From positions 1 through 64,000 of the forward strand of contig JBBHKE010002919.1 in NCBI GenBank assembly GCA_037447655.1: a stretch of 64,000 bases of DNA. Direction: 5' to 3'. The notes under the pieces were generated by a model, which was not told the DNA's origin, searched no databases, and saw only the letters and a program-made list of their open reading frames with translations. Source of the DNA: Zygnema cylindricum. Lineage: Eukaryota > Streptophyta > Zygnematophyceae > Zygnematales > Zygnemataceae. This document shows, piece after piece, positions 40,720 through 51,710 of this stretch (positions within the stretch are counted from its first letter, which is position 1; each line of letters begins with the position of its first letter). The translations under genes and the position numbers were made by a program.

Positions 40720-41160
40720 TTAATTCTCAGATTGTACACCTGAATAGAGAACATTATTTTCTTTAGAATCAGCCATATCGATACGATACATTTTGCTTGC
40801 ATCTCTAGTTCGTGTGATTGCTATCTTGCCTAGTTTGCTCACAACCTGCCTAGCTCCTTTAAGGGAGACCTTGAAACCTTTACTCTCAACCAAAGATGTA
40901 GAGGAAAGGTTTTTTTTGAAATCAGGAACAAATAAAACATTATGAAGTGTTCTATCTACTAGTTTCCCTCCTACATCTGTTAGCAATGAGACATCACCCT
41001 GTGCAGATGTCTGCACACTCATTCCAAAAGCATAGTAAATATTTCTTACAGGTGTTGACTTCAGATCGGTGAAAAGTGATTTATCCCAGCACATATGTGC
41101 TGATGCTCCGGTGTCCATTATCCACCCAGTGTCCTTGGAGCCTTCCATTGCCGCCGCCAT
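40720..41160 (-). pseudogene. Element F protease
   Basis: 146-residue open piece: MAAAMEGSKDTGWIMDTGAS with aspartic protease D-T-G at residues ~16-18, SLLTDVGGKLVDRTLHNVLFV, FKKNLSSTSLVESKGF, ASKMYRIDMADSKENNVLYS. The Met at 41160 is internal to the polyprotein (E has the same M-A-A-A-M-E-G). Confidence 0.86.
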
Positions 41161-42303
41161 TGCAAAAAACTCTGAATCATCCGCTCAATGAAGCTCAAGA
41201 ACTCATTTTCCTCAGTAACAGATGATGAAAATAAGGAGTTGTTCTATAACTGCAAACCAGAAAAGCCTTGGTTAAATTGACTCTGCTGCCATCTTGGCCT
41301 ATGTAATCTTGTCTCATTTGCCTTCTTAAGTTTAGGACAGTACCTATAACAAGAGTAAAAGCACGTAGTAAAAGACTGTCTATTTTGACCTTGATTAAAC
41401 TGTTTAAACTGACCTTGATTTTGATTAAATTGATTCCTTTGGGGATTTAACTGATTTCTTCTTTGATTAAACTATCCCTTCTTGTCAAAGTCTGTGTTGA
41501 ATGCTTCTACAGTCTTTTCTCCACTAAGCATCTTTGACGTAGAATGTTCTTCAAGTATAATATTAATAGCCAATTGAAGAGTCCAGCTAGAGTTGTCATG
41601 CTTTTTCAATTCAGCAGATGCATCTTTCATGCTCTAGGAAGAGCCCTATTTGATTAAACTGATTCCTTTGAGGATTAAACTGATTTCTTCTTTGAATAAA
41701 CTATCCCTTCTTGTCAAACTCTGTGTTGAATGCTTCTACGGTCTTTTCTCCACTAAGCACCTTTGATGTAGACTCTTCTTCAAGTATGATATTAATAGCC
41801 AACTGAAGAGTCCAGCTACACTTATCATGCTTTTTCAATTCAGCAGATGCATCATTCATACTACTAGGAAGACCCCTAACTATCAGTGCAGCTTGTTGGA
41901 ATTCAGGAAAAGAACCTCCAGAATAAGCATGAGCATCAATGAGAGTTCTAAAATTGTCGGTATACTCGGCCATTGTTCCCCCCGAGTATTTGTAGTCCCA
42001 TATCTTTCTAGCCAACAGAGGTTCCTCCCGAATATTCGCTTTCTCATAAGAAGTCTTTAGAGACTTCCATATGTCAATCGACTTTTTTATTTTGATCCTC
42101 AACATGACCATGTTCTCCGAAACGTAGAGTTTGAGAGTATTTCGAACATGTGAATTCTTCTTTGCCCATGTTGGATCAGCCTCATCAAGTGATCCATCCA
42201 GAATGTCTAGCAGACCTGCATTTTCAAAATGTGACTCAACCATATCCGCCCAATAAGCATACTTCTGACCATTAAAAATAGGAATTCTTGAAGACAAGCC
42301 CAT
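41161..42303 (-). pseudogene. Element F gag with internal duplication
   Basis: Open frame 42303-41701 from the PBS ATG: MGLSSRIPIFNGQKYAYWAD, NSHVRNTLKLYVSENMV, WDYKYSGGTMAEYTDNFRTLI, QQAALIVRGLPSSMND, VEAFNTEFDKKG. The LTR-encoded part upstream is in frame (...IFIEHQ) but its ATG is ATA. A 229-bp tandem duplication (41423-41880) repeats the end of this piece in a shifted frame. The zinc knuckle near 41370 has lost its middle (CFYSCYRYC), so two zinc ligands are gone. Confidence 0.85.
41423..41880. repeat. 229-bp tandem duplication in element F gag
   Basis: CTATCCCTTCTTGTCAAA recurs at 41472 and 41701, and flanking sequence aligns over ~228 bases (41423-41651 and 41652-41880) with about a dozen differences by eye. 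Not a multiple of three. Confidence 0.88.
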
Positions 42304-42307
42304 AACC

Positions 42308-43303
42308 TGATGTTCTATGAAAATTGGTGCAGGTGGAGCTGCAGCACTAGTAGTAGAGGTAGATATAGCTTAAGCAGAAGCTTTTCAAGAAGTCCCCACA
42401 AAACACTGTATTTCACCACCCTAATGCTTCACAGTTTTACTAAACTTTACCACACTATAAATTCCAACTCACAAGTCCAATTAACACACAACTCAACATA
42501 TAAGAACCTCATCATACACACTGTTAACTCCCAAAGTTAGAGCCAAATTGACCTAGTATACCATAAGATACATGACCTGCAAGTTTCCAAAAACTGCCAT
42601 TTGGTTTCCCTTATCTCAAAACTGGATACAAGAATATTACTAAGTCCTAATCTTTATACTGTGAGAAAGCATCTACTGCCCATTAGCCAATCAGATTTCA
42701 ATACCCTTAATAGTAGTATTGTATGATAGTACCACAAGGTACTCTAGTGTACTTCCAAAAACCTATTTCCAACTAGCCTAAAAGTGAATAGTGAAACACT
42801 ATTTCTTAAAGCGTTACGCTACAAAAATAATCTATTCACGTATTTACAATCCGATGCCGTACACATAATGTTGCTTGGTAAGTCATCAACCTGAAATACT
42901 TCCAACTTGCTGTGGTAAACTTGTACGACTATTTGTGATGCTTACGGAGCTCCTCGTCATCTATGGTCCCCCTCAGACTTCTCGGCGTAAATTCAATACG
43001 AATCAACCTCTGGTATTTGTCATTTCCACTTGTGTTCCTAGATGTCCGGTTTATTTTCCGTCCGCCCGATCCGACGAATTCAGTCGTCCGATAGATGACA
43101 TGTGGCCATGACTATTCCGCATTTCCTACACTGTCTGAAAAGTCGACGCGTATATATGTGACCGTACTGATACTCTTGAGAAAACATTCTACTGTCACAC
43201 TATTCAAGGTAAGTATTACATTTCAAACTACACCAAAATATTCTAAGTACTTAGGCTTCCCTCACTGCTCTATATATTGAAGTCAAAACCTTCAAAAACA
43301 ACA
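42308..43303 (-). repeat. Element F 5' LTR
   Basis: Plus-strand TGATGTTCTATG ... AAAAACAACA. PBS (minus GGTTATGGGCTT, 42307-42296) follows the Gag-coding end. Same overall sequence as 37116-38143; shares ACTAAGTCCTAATC.TTATACTG with E and Y LTRs, supporting one clade. Confidence 0.9.
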
Positions 43304-43608
43304 GGTCGCTCTTCCCGTAATGTTCGCAGACCACTCATGTTGTGCTACGTGTGATCCACCGACGTTAGCTCACAAACTGCCAAATGACCACTCCGGTGCA
43401 TTGGCTCCACTGTGAGCCGTATAATCTGAAGTCGACATTTGATTTCGTCCGTTAAAATAACATGTTGTTTTGTGTATTACGTGCAGTCCAGTATGTCATG
43501 CGGTCCGGTTTGTTTCGTGTTCGTTCCGTTTCGTAATCGGTTAAATAGAATATGTCAAGTGGTTCATCTTTAAATAAGAATTATTCTCCATGTACCTAAC
43601 GCTTCGTC

Positions 43609-43816
43609 AAGACCTAATGCACAAGACGGAAGACTACGTTGTACGACGGTCATCTTGTAGGACCTAGGATCAAATCGTGGTCTGACCGCATATCTTTCGC
43701 AATGGGTTGTGTCTCTTGCTCCCTTTGCCTATCTCCTTGTCTGCCTTGCTGCATGTCTAAGGTAGCCATGGTTGTCTTTAAGTCCTTAGTGATTACGACA
43801 AGTATGAGGACTTAAA
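43609..43816 (+). other. Antisense tRNA-like segment and hairpin in element A LTR
   Basis: On the plus strand (antisense to A): A-box-like GACCTAATGCACAAGACG (~43610) and B-box-like GGATCAAATCG (~43668). Further along, TTTAAGTCCT (43777-43786) and AGGACTTAAA (43807-43816) form a perfect 10-bp stem around the conserved loop (minus ACTTGTCGTAATCACT). Confidence 0.6.
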
Positions 43817-43870
43817 TGACACGAGAGACTGTGAAACAAAAGATAGAAATATAAAATAGCTTTTTCAAGA

Positions 43871-43908
43871 GATTATACTACTTGTGCCCCATCCTTTGTT
43901 GACCAAGT
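43871..43908. other. Short spacer between elements A and G
   Basis: 38 bases: 43871-43875 (gatta) would be the element A target-site copy and 43904-43908 (caagt) the element G one. Nothing else is recognisable. Confidence 0.5.
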
Positions 43909-44802
43909 TGTTACTTAAAATTCTATGGTCTCCATTGACCCACAGAATGAGCAGCATAGGTAAAACCTCTAGGATAAAACTTGCCCCTTCTACTTTCCCA
44001 CTGAATAAGTGCATCCTACGCACACGTATATTCTGACCACACTCACTTTTGTGAGGACAAGACTCCCTTGAGGCAAACGCAAAAAGAATCATTGAATTTG
44101 CTCCCCTGAGCAGAAAGTTATGGCTGGTCAAAGATGATCTTTATAGTTACAAGCTCTCTTAGAGAGAGGTACCTAAATCTCACTAAGTCTTGGTCTGCCT
44201 ACTCACGACTACCTACTACTAAACCCTAGTCCAATAGGAACACTATATATTACAAGAAGGTACAATAAGAGATGTACTTATTGTACGACAATTGTACGAC
44301 ATGGTCTACAAGGTGACACTTGTGAAATCGGGAGCCATGGTTCCTCCTCCCATCTTCTCCGGTATCAAATAATATGGCGCCACGTGGCACCGCGTAACGT
44401 TATCTCTAAATGACGCCAAAAGCTCACTTCGCGTGGCGGCTACAATGCCGGCCGTCCGATCAAAACATATTTTACACGGTTCAGATTCGCGTACTTGCAT
44501 GAATTGCTCCTTTTCGTTAGTCTGTTGTTAATTAGCAGTCGCGTTAATATTTATATATCTTTGAAACCCGTCACGTGTATCGTTTCATAGCGCCTGAATC
44601 GCTAAGGTGCTCGGCTATAGAGAATCCAGAGGTCTTAGGTTCAAATCTAGACCTAGGCAACATTTTAGTAAAATATCCTCTACTTCAAAATCTGCCACTT
44701 TCAAAATATGGCGGCAGCCATGGCGCGCCTTTGATCCTCACTCTCTTCCTTTAAAGCGAAACTAAAATAGAGAAGTGATATTTTAATTACCTCTTTTTAA
44801 CA
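43909..44802 (-). repeat. Element G 3' LTR
   Basis: Minus start TGTTAAAAAGAGG at 44802, preceded by PPT AAGGGGAG. Modules: CGCCATGGCTGCC (~44725-44713), antisense tRNA-like segment (44586-44655), GTAC cluster (44262-44310), TTTATA box (44140-44145, minus TATAAA), leader GACCAGCCATAACTT, twin hairpins (TGCTCAGGGGAGCA at ~44106-44093) and Gag start M-E-T-I-E-F then a stop. Confidence 0.87.
44586..44655 (+). other. Antisense tRNA-like segment, element G LTR
   Basis: Plus strand (antisense to G): GCGCCTGAATCGCTAAGGTGC as D-arm/A-box-like, then AGGTCTTAGGTTCAAATCTAGACCT, a T-arm with a B-box-like GGTTCAAATCT flanked by AGGTCT/AGACCT that can pair. Best T-arm of the set. Confidence 0.62.
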
Positions 44803-44846
44803 CTCCCCTTAATTCCTAGTAACTTTTCAATTTTAATCCACAGTTT

Positions 44847-45605
44847 TCAATAAATCAACTTAGGGGAAGACACTGGTTTTGTCATCATGTCTGCAATCAT
44901 TTCTCTATCAATTTTATGAACAAGTTTAATAATTTTATTTTCTACCTTCTCTCTGACAAAGCTTAGTCTAATATTGATATGCTTAGCTTTGAAGTGATGT
45001 TTCGGATTAGCTGCAATCGAGATAGCAGCTTGATTATCACAAAAAACATTTTGAGTTCCAGACTTCATGAACCCAAGTTCTTCAAGAAGAGATTTAACCC
45101 ACATTAATTCTTTGGTGGCAGCACAGGAAGCCATGTATTCAGCCTCCATAGTGGACTGAGAAACTACTTTTTGATGCTTACTACTCCAACAACATACACC
45201 GCATCCAATTTGCAACACATATCCAGACGTACACCTCCTTAAAGGCACATCTCCATAATTGGCATCACTCAAAGTGGTGATGTCAATGTGCTCCCCTCCC
45301 AAATGCAACCATAATTCCCTTGTCCCCACAAGATACCTCATCACCCTTTTGGCAGCCTCGTAGTCTCTCTTTCTTGGTTCATTTAGACTTCTACTAAGGA
45401 CAACTACAGCTGCAGCTATATCCGGACGGGTACTGTTCATAAAAGAAATTAAACTCCCTACAATATGCCGATAAGGAATATTTTCCATAAATTTTCTTTC
45501 TATCTCATCCATCTCATCATTAATGATCAATATTCCTCTCTCTTCACTCCTTTCAAACACTTTCTTCAAATCCATAGGAGTAGTACATCCGTTTGCTTTT
45601 TCCAT
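44847..45605 (-). pseudogene. Element G RNase H
   Basis: 252-residue open frame: NGCTTPMDLKKVFE, GSLISFMNSTRPDIAAAVVVLSR, TTLSDANYGDVPLRRCTSGYVL, CCWSSKHQKVVSQSTMEAEYMASC, VFCDNQAAISIAANPKHHF, INIRLSFVREKVE, MIADMMTKPVSSPKLIY. Catalytic residues are present; W in TTW is L. Confidence 0.88.
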
Positions 45606-45659
45606 CTGAAATTTTTCTATTATATAACCGATTGCATATTTTTGAGCGAGTCTTATAAT

Positions 45660-46823
45660 TCAATTCCCTCTATCTCTTTCCATCTGAATTCCTAATATGT
45701 ACTTTGCTTCGCCGAGATCTTTCATATCAAAACTGCTTCTAAGATCCTGTTTTAGTTTGTTAGTTTTATCAAAGGACTTGCTTAAGACCAACAAATCATC
45801 CACATAAATAGCAATAAATATCACTCCATTCTCATCCTCAAATAAATATATAGAGTGATCTGAACTAATTCTGATATACCCCAAACCGGTTTGAAATTGG
45901 TCTAGCTCTATATTCCACTGTCGCGGGGATTGCTTAAGCCCATAGAGTAATTTTATCAATTTGCAAACTTTATTTTCTTCCCTACTTTCCACGAATCCTT
46001 TCGGTTGCCTCATGAAAATTTCTTCTTCCAACTCCCCGTGCAAAAAGGCCTCTTTAATATCCATCTGGTGGATTTCAATATCCTGCGTTGCGGCTATACT
46101 TAAAAGGATTCTAACAGAAGGAAATCTGACTACAGGTGCAAAGGTTTCTTCGTAGTCTATCCCCTCTTTCTGAGTATAACCTTTTGAACCTAACCTAGTT
46201 TTGTACCTCTCAATGGTATTATCCGGGTTTAATTTAAGTTTAAACACCCACTTACATCCGATCGGTTTTCGGTCCGGTGGACAATCTACCAACTCCCATG
46301 TATTGGCTTCCATGATAGAGGTCATTTCTTCATTTATAGTTGTGATCCACCGGCTACTTTCTGGAGTGTTTATGGCCTCTAAGTATGTTTGAGGTTCATC
46401 TGGGTGACACATCTTTGTGAGTTGGTTATTTACTTGTCTTTCTTGAAGTCGTTTACTACTTCTTCTTCCCCCTTCAAAATCGGACGCCGGTATGGAAGGC
46501 ATCCTTGGGTTTCGTTTTGGGAGATTTTCAACTTCCCTATCTTCCAATTCCGGTGTCTCATCAAGTTCCTCATCGGTTTCCACTTCGTATTGTGGCGTTG
46601 CCTCGGATGTTGTCCTTTCCTCCTTCTCCTTTGGTAGATCTGCAGATTTTTCTCTTTCTCCCTCTTCTTTCTCTTCATTTTCAAAGTCAAAGTCAGAAAA
46701 CTGATCCGTTTCAAATCTGATTTTGACTGCCTTATTATATTTGAATGGATCAATGGACTTCTCTTCATTCATCACCACCATGTGTTTTACCAAAATTATA
46801 TCTCTCTTTTTCAAGTCATACAC
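45660..46823 (-). pseudogene. Element G linker and reverse transcriptase (long open frame)
   Basis: 387 uninterrupted residues: end of integrase tail (MYDLKKRDIILVKHMVVMNE), acidic linker (FDFENEEKEEGEREKSADLP..., ELDETPELEDREVENLP), GGRRSSKRLQERQVNNQLTK, then RT: ANTWELVDCPPDRKPIGCKWVF, NTIERYKTRLGSKGYTQKEGIDYEETFAPVV, QMDIKEAFLHGELEEEIFMRQP, LLYGLKQSPRQW, FIAIYVDDLLVLSKS (YVDD intact), MKDLGEAKYILGIQMERDRG. Ends at a stop where RNase H shifts frame. Closely matches element D but without its stops. Confidence 0.9.
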
Positions 46824-47745
46824 TCAGTATCCTTTTATGCTCTCATCATATCCTACAAGATATCATGGCTTCCCTCTCCCCTCTAACTTCCATTTTGTCT
46901 TATTGGAATCCAAACTGTAGACTTGACTTCCGAACACTCTCAAACTAGACAAATCAAGCTTTCTTCCTGCCCACCTCTCATACGGAGTTTCCTCCATATT
47001 TGCTGAAGTTAAGACTATATTTTTGATGAAATTAGCATAGTTTATAGACTCCGCCCAAAAGTGCAACCCTATCTTTTTATTAGTTAACATACTTCTAGAC
47101 ATATCTCCTAAAGTTATATTCACTCTTTGTGCTTCTCCATTTTGTTCTGAATTATAGGGATTAGTTTTCTCATGATGGATTCCTTATTCTTTAAGATATT
47201 TTTCATTTTCCCTTGAGGTGTATTCTTTCCCAGTATCACTTTTTATCTCTTTTATTGAGGTTTCATGTAGCTTTTCACTCCATACTTTATACTCTTTGAA
47301 ACATCTTAATACTTTTGACTTATGTCTGAGAAAGTATACCTTCGTGTATCTAGTCCAATCATCTGTGATAGTTAATATCCATCTCTTTTCCCCATGTGAA
47401 GCATACCTAGGAGGTCCCCAAACATCAGTATGAACTAGATCTAATACTTTCTCTCTCCTAGATGTGGTTGCCTTGGAAATGGAAGTCTATGAATCTTCCC
47501 TTGGGCACATCAACTACAATCATCAAAGGTCTCATCATCTTCAAAAGTAATACCCTCCACTATTCTCTTTTTCTTCATTTTCTTTAATCTATCTAGATGC
47601 ACATGCCCCAACCTTTTATGCCAAAGCATCATCTCACTTGCACACGAGTAGAGAACACTCTTTTCATTGCAAAGAACAATTTTGAACATTCCTTGATTGA
47701 CCTTCTCAGCTATGAAATAAACCGCATTATCAATTTTTGCTGTAT
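46824..47745 (-). pseudogene. Element G integrase and protease end
   Basis: 47123-46863 gives NITLGDMSRSMLTNKKIGLHFWAESINYANFIKN and FGSQVYSLDSNKTKWKLEGRGKP. Upstream in broken frames: SDTGKEYTS (catalytic D kept), LVHTDVWGPPRYASHGEKRW (first D), HHCC (MLWHKRLGHVHLD ... DDCSGCAQGKIHRLPF with changes). At 47745 it reads ...AKIDNAVYFIAEKVNQGMF, the end of the protease. Confidence 0.85.
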
Positions 47746-48078
47746 ATTTATCCTCTTGTATCTATTAATATTTATCAAACCCTATATATCATAGGTACAA
47801 GTACTAGACTATAAGATAAGACGACCGTCTTGTTCGGTAGTCTACAGGGACAAGAATAAAATCCTTGGTCCCATAACCTTTTTCCAAGGGCTAATCTCCT
47901 TATCTTCTTCTGGCTACTCAGACAGCCATGGCTCTTTCTCTCTCTCTCACTAGTATTCAAGTAATAGGACAAGTATGAGGACAAGAGAGAGGGAAAGTCA
48001 GAGCCTAACTGTTAAATAAGACATTTTGGTAATCTAAACTCTAACATAGAAAATACAATAAAACCTCAGATTTCAACA
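47746..48078 (-). repeat. Element I 3' LTR, only the first third
   Basis: Minus start TGTTGAAATCTGAGG at 48078, matching the 5' LTR start at 62077. Contains a degenerate hairpin (~47930-47990) and an antisense tRNA-like segment (47808-47875). The match to the 5' LTR ends near 47746 and element G protease begins at once: a deletion or recombination joint. Confidence 0.83.
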
Positions 48079-49660
48079 CTCCCCTTTATTTTCTAGTCCT
48101 CTTTCCTTAAGTCAACACTGTTCCCTTCAAAATTTAAATCTAGGAGATGGGACTGGCTTAGTCATCATGTTTGCTACCATTTCACCATCTGGCTTATACT
48201 ACAAACTCACAATTTTGTTTTCAACCTTTTCTCTCGCAAAGCTCAGAATATATCCACATGTATGGCTTTGATATGGTATTTTGGGTTAGGTGCAATTGTA
48301 ATGGCAGCTTGGTTATCACAAAACACTTTGTGAGTTCTGACCTTTATGAACCCAAGTTGTTGCAAAAGAGACTTCACCCACATTAGTTCTTTCACAGCAG
48401 AATAAGAGGCCATTTACTCAGCCTCCATAGTGGATTGAGCAACCACCTTTTGTTGCTTACTGCTCCAACAGCAAGCACTATTCCAAACATACAAAACATA
48501 TATAGATGTACATCTCCTCATAGGCATCTCCATAGTTGGCATCATTCTAAGCGGTGATATCAGTATTCTCCCCTACCAGATGCAACCAAAGATCCCGGGT
48601 TCCTATCGAATACCTCATAACCCTCTTTAATGCATCCCAATCTTTTTTTCTAGGATCATTACGACTCCTAGTGAGGACCCCAACTGCTGCAGCTATGTTC
48701 GTTTCGGTACAATTCATGAAATAAATCAGAGTTCCTACGACTTGTCTATAAGGAAATGATTTCATAAACTGTCTCTCTTCCGGGTTCATTTCCTCATCAA
48801 GAATGATTACACCTCCTTCTACACTTCCATCACCTACTTTCTTCAAGTCCATGGGAGTGGACCAACTGTTTGTCTTATCCATTTGAAACTTTTCTAGCAT
48901 ATTTCCAATTGCCGCTTTCTGAGTTAATCTTATTACTCATTTCCATCTATTTTTTTCCATCTAAATTCCTAAGATATATCTTGCCTCGCCTAAATATTTC
49001 ATTTCAAATCTGCTTCTTAAATCTTTCTTTGACTTATTTATCTTTTTAATGGACTTACTTTATACTAGCAAATCATTTACATAGATGGCAATAAAGAAAA
49101 CCCTCTCTTCATCGTTAGACATGTAAATAGAGTGGTCAGAGTTGATTTTGACATATCCCACGTTGGTTAGGAATTCATCTAGTTTCTTGTTCAATTGTTA
49201 GGGAGCCTATTTCAGCCCATACAAGGACTTTATAAGTTTGCAAACTTTACTCTCCTTTCCTTCCTCTTAAAATCCTTCCGGCTGCCTCATAAAAATCTCT
49301 TCCTCTAACTTTTCATTGAGGAAGGCAGTTTTGATATCCATCTGATGAATTTCGATGTCTTTCGCTGCCCCTAGGCTGAGGAGAATCCTTACGAAAGGAA
49401 AATGTACAACCAGTGCAAAGGTCTCTTCATTGTCAATTCCCTCTTTTTAGGTAAATCTATTTGCTACCAAACTAGCTTTGTACCTCTCAATGGTATTATT
49501 TGGATTTAGTCTCAATTTAAACACCTATTTACACCCAATCGGCTTTTTGTCAAGAGGATAATCCACTAATTCCCACGTATTGGCTTCCACAATGGGAGCC
49601 ATATCATCATTAATGGCTCTTACCCATGTGTCTTTTTTTGGAATGTTAACCGCCTCTGAG
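48079..49660 (-). pseudogene. Element I reverse transcriptase and RNase H
   Basis: PPT (minus AAAGGGGAG) at 48079-48087. RNase H 48130-48590: MTKPVPSPRF-type tail, VFCDNQAAITIAPNPKYH, QKVVAQSTMEAE with stops. Open piece 48900-48547 (MLEKFQMDKTNSWSTPMDLKK, TLIYFMNCTETNIAAAVGVLTR, LWLHLVGENTDITA). RT 48950-49620: IAIYVNDLLV with YVDD changed to YVND (~49085), SLYGLK, QMDIKTAFLNEKLEEEIFM, DNEETFALVVHFP, NTIERYKASLVANRFT. Confidence 0.83.
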
Positions 49661-50386
49661 GAAGTCAAAGGCTCATCAAAATATGACAGTTTTGTAACCT
49701 TGTGAGCTGTCTGTTTTCCTTGCAGCCTTTTGCTGCTCCTTCATCGTTTTTCAAATTCAGAAGCTGGAATGGAGGGTAATCTCGGCTACTTCCAAACTGT
49801 TTCATCTGCTCTCCTATCCATAGGAACTGAATCCTCTTCCTCCATGTCATTGAATTGTATTGGAGCTTGCGGATTCGCTGGGGTCTCCTCTTCGGTCTAA
49901 GTTTCTTCTGGATCTGTGATAATTTGATGACTGACATTCCTTTCAGGAAAATCTGACTCTTTCTCACTCTCTGATTCATATCTATTCTGATTGTCTTAGA
50001 ATATTTGAAGGGCTCTATCGACTTCCCTTCATCCATGATAAGTAGGGGCTTAACTATAATGATATCATTCGTTTCGATGACTCCCTATCCCTTGACATCC
50101 TCATCATATCCCACTTGTTATCTTGGCTTTCCCTTAGCATCTAGTTTCCAACCCTTTTGATGAAAATTCAGGCTATACACTTGACTCCCAAATACTCTCA
50201 GATGAGATACATCCGGCTTCCTCCCAACCCATCTCTCCTGCAGTGTTTCTCATTTTATAGTTGTTGTAAAAACTCTATTCTTGATGTAATTGGCACAGTT
50301 TATAGCTTCAATCCAAAAGCGCTTTCCTATCTTTTTATTAGTTAGCATGCTTCGGGCGCTATCACCTAGAGGTCTATTTACTCTTT
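49661..50386 (-). pseudogene. Element I linker and integrase C-terminal part
   Basis: 50036-49665 is the linker in shifted frame. Integrase tail: VFGSQVYSLNFHQKGWKLDAKGKPR (~50200-50110), YDEDVKG. 50435-50250 covers ...VNRPLGDSARSMLTNKKIGKRFWIEAINCANYIKNRV. The frame enters the Y' LTR at 50386, so its upstream Met at 50435 is not real. Confidence 0.83.
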
Positions 50387-51348
50387 TGCTGTCCATAGCC
50401 ATTTCCAGCCATGGATTTACCCTCGGAAGCACCACAGACTACCACAAAAACTACCTACTTTGAATCCACTCTGAATTCTACAGAATTGACAAAGAAATTT
50501 GAAACTACATAAACATGTATTCCCTAGGTCACTAAGTATCCCCACAAATTTCATATAAAAATACGAAATAGAGTTATCACATCACCCAGCCAAAGTTGCA
50601 AAAAAAAAGAGTGCCATAACTTTGATTAAACAGTCCAATTTCACAATGAAGCCCCAAGCAAACCAGAAACAAAATAGGTCTAGAAAATTTCCACAATATA
50701 GATAACATAACCAAAAAACCACATGCAAAATTTCAAAAGGTTATGCCAAAAGATCACAATGTTCTTGCAATTCAAAATCTGCTAAAAACTGCTTCACAGT
50801 TTTCCATACAAGGAATTCCTAATGCCAGAATATTCTAAGTCCTATATGTACAAGTGAACCTGCTGGTGATCTAAACCGTTGTTCGACCGGTACACTAAAC
50901 CTTATCAAAACAAAAACCCGCCGTCAACCGTACACAAATATTTACAACAAACCTAAAACTAACAGTCGCTAAATTGAAGAGGTACGTGGTCAATTGAAGT
51001 AGTACGCGGTCAAAGTTCGCCCGTTGAAATGACGGCGCAGTTAATATTTTCCTTCTAAAAATGACAGTGAACTCCGTTCGCCGTCCGCACATTCTTTCAT
51101 CACCGAGGGTGAACATCCACGTGTAAACCCGATCCTTGTACATTTCGTCATTCGGAACACACAATCTTGACTTCCCTACGGACCGACACGTGTGCCTGGA
51201 GTGTCCTCAACCCGTGTACTCCTTTCGGACATACATACCACACTTAAAACCTTTCTACGATAAATCAGCCTGCACCAAAAACGACAAAGTTTTAAATCTC
51301 TTTCTCACACACGAGATAAAGAGAAGACTAAAGGTTTCCAAAACAACA
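50387..51348 (-). repeat. Element Y' 3' LTR
   Basis: Plus-strand TGCTGTCCATAGCC ... CAAAACAACA. Similar to the solo LTR at 15339. Minus-strand ATG near its low-coordinate end would encode M-A-G-N-G-Y-G-Q, the LTR-coded Gag start. Confidence 0.87.
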
Positions 51349-51485
51349 CTCCCCTAAACCTTTAGACTCTCTCAGCCACTAAAACCTAATTCCTTTTTGC
51401 CAAACTTCAATTTAGGTGTCGGTAAAGCCTTAGCCATCATATTGGCTACCATCATCTCATCCGGCAAATAGCTGAGTTTCTAAAT
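51349..51485 (-). pseudogene. Element Y' RNase H C-terminal remnant
   Basis: Immediately after the PPT (CTCCCCTA, 51349-51356) the minus strand reads KLSYLPDEMMVANMMAKALP and TPKLKFGKKELGFSG then a stop, matching the RNase H C-terminus of E (KLCYLPDEKMVADMLTKALP). It stops abruptly at ~51485. This shows that the Y family derives from an autonomous clade II element that lost pol. Confidence 0.8.
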
Positions 51486-51572
51486 TACATTTCAAAATTA
51501 ATTTAATCATTTTAAAATAATGTTTTTTAAAAGTTAGTTTCGTGCATCTATGAAGCCACACCACCAGCTGTC

Positions 51573-51710
51573 ACACATTTCTCCCCCCCCAGCTACCTCC
51601 TCTAGCTAAATTTGCTATCTACCTCCGATCAATTTTCCCTGTGACATTTCTCCCCCCCTGAGCTACCTCCTCTAGCTAAATTTGCTATCTACCTCCGATC
51701 AATTTTCCCT
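51573..51710. repeat. Two ~69-bp tandem repeats in Y'
   Basis: ACATTTCTCCCCCCC followed by AGCTACCTCCTCTAGCTAAA and on to AATTTTCCCT occurs at 51574-51640 and 51643-51710, nearly identical. Poly-A (51757-51772) follows shortly after. Just upstream, 51520-51545 (TTAAAAGTTAGTTTCGTGCAT) is a plus-oriented copy of a Y LTR start. Confidence 0.85.

Larger units (their letters stand above)
37116..43303 (-). mobile_element. Element F: full-length clade II copia element
   Basis: 5' LTR 42308-43303 (996 bp), 3' LTR 37116-38143 (1028 bp); the difference is mainly a ~35-bp duplication. Flanking 5-mers ggtgg (37111-37115) and ggtcg (43304-43308), 4/5. Gag, PR, IN, RT and RNase H are in order on the minus strand, more decayed than E. 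Confidence 0.92.
35605..43870 (-). mobile_element. Element A 5' LTR, split by a solo LTR and element F
   Basis: Own sequence: 35605-35956, 37040-37115 and 43309-43870. The minus start at 43870 is TCTTGAAAAAG (TG-to-TC), C-like. Pieces in place: Gag start MEITE then a stop (~35628-35605), leader and degraded mini-hairpins (~35770-35810), TATTTATA box (minus, 35835-35828), GTAC motifs on both sides of the solo LTR, antisense tRNA-like segment (43609-43685) and hairpin (43777-43816). The join sequences across both insertions are consistent with one LTR. Confidence 0.85.
43909..47745 (-). mobile_element. Element G: 5'-truncated copia element (D-like)
   Basis: Complete 3' LTR (43909-44802, 894 bp, D family) followed on the minus strand by RNase H, RT, IN and part of the protease, ending abruptly near 47745 at the LTR remnant of I. 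Gag, PBS and 5' LTR are missing. Confidence 0.87.

Noticed and set aside
46389-46720. Plus-strand open frames opposite the G linker (e.g. 46492-46704, S/F-rich)
   Set aside because: Shadow frames antisense to the acidic linker; the same happens at 22171-22383 in D.
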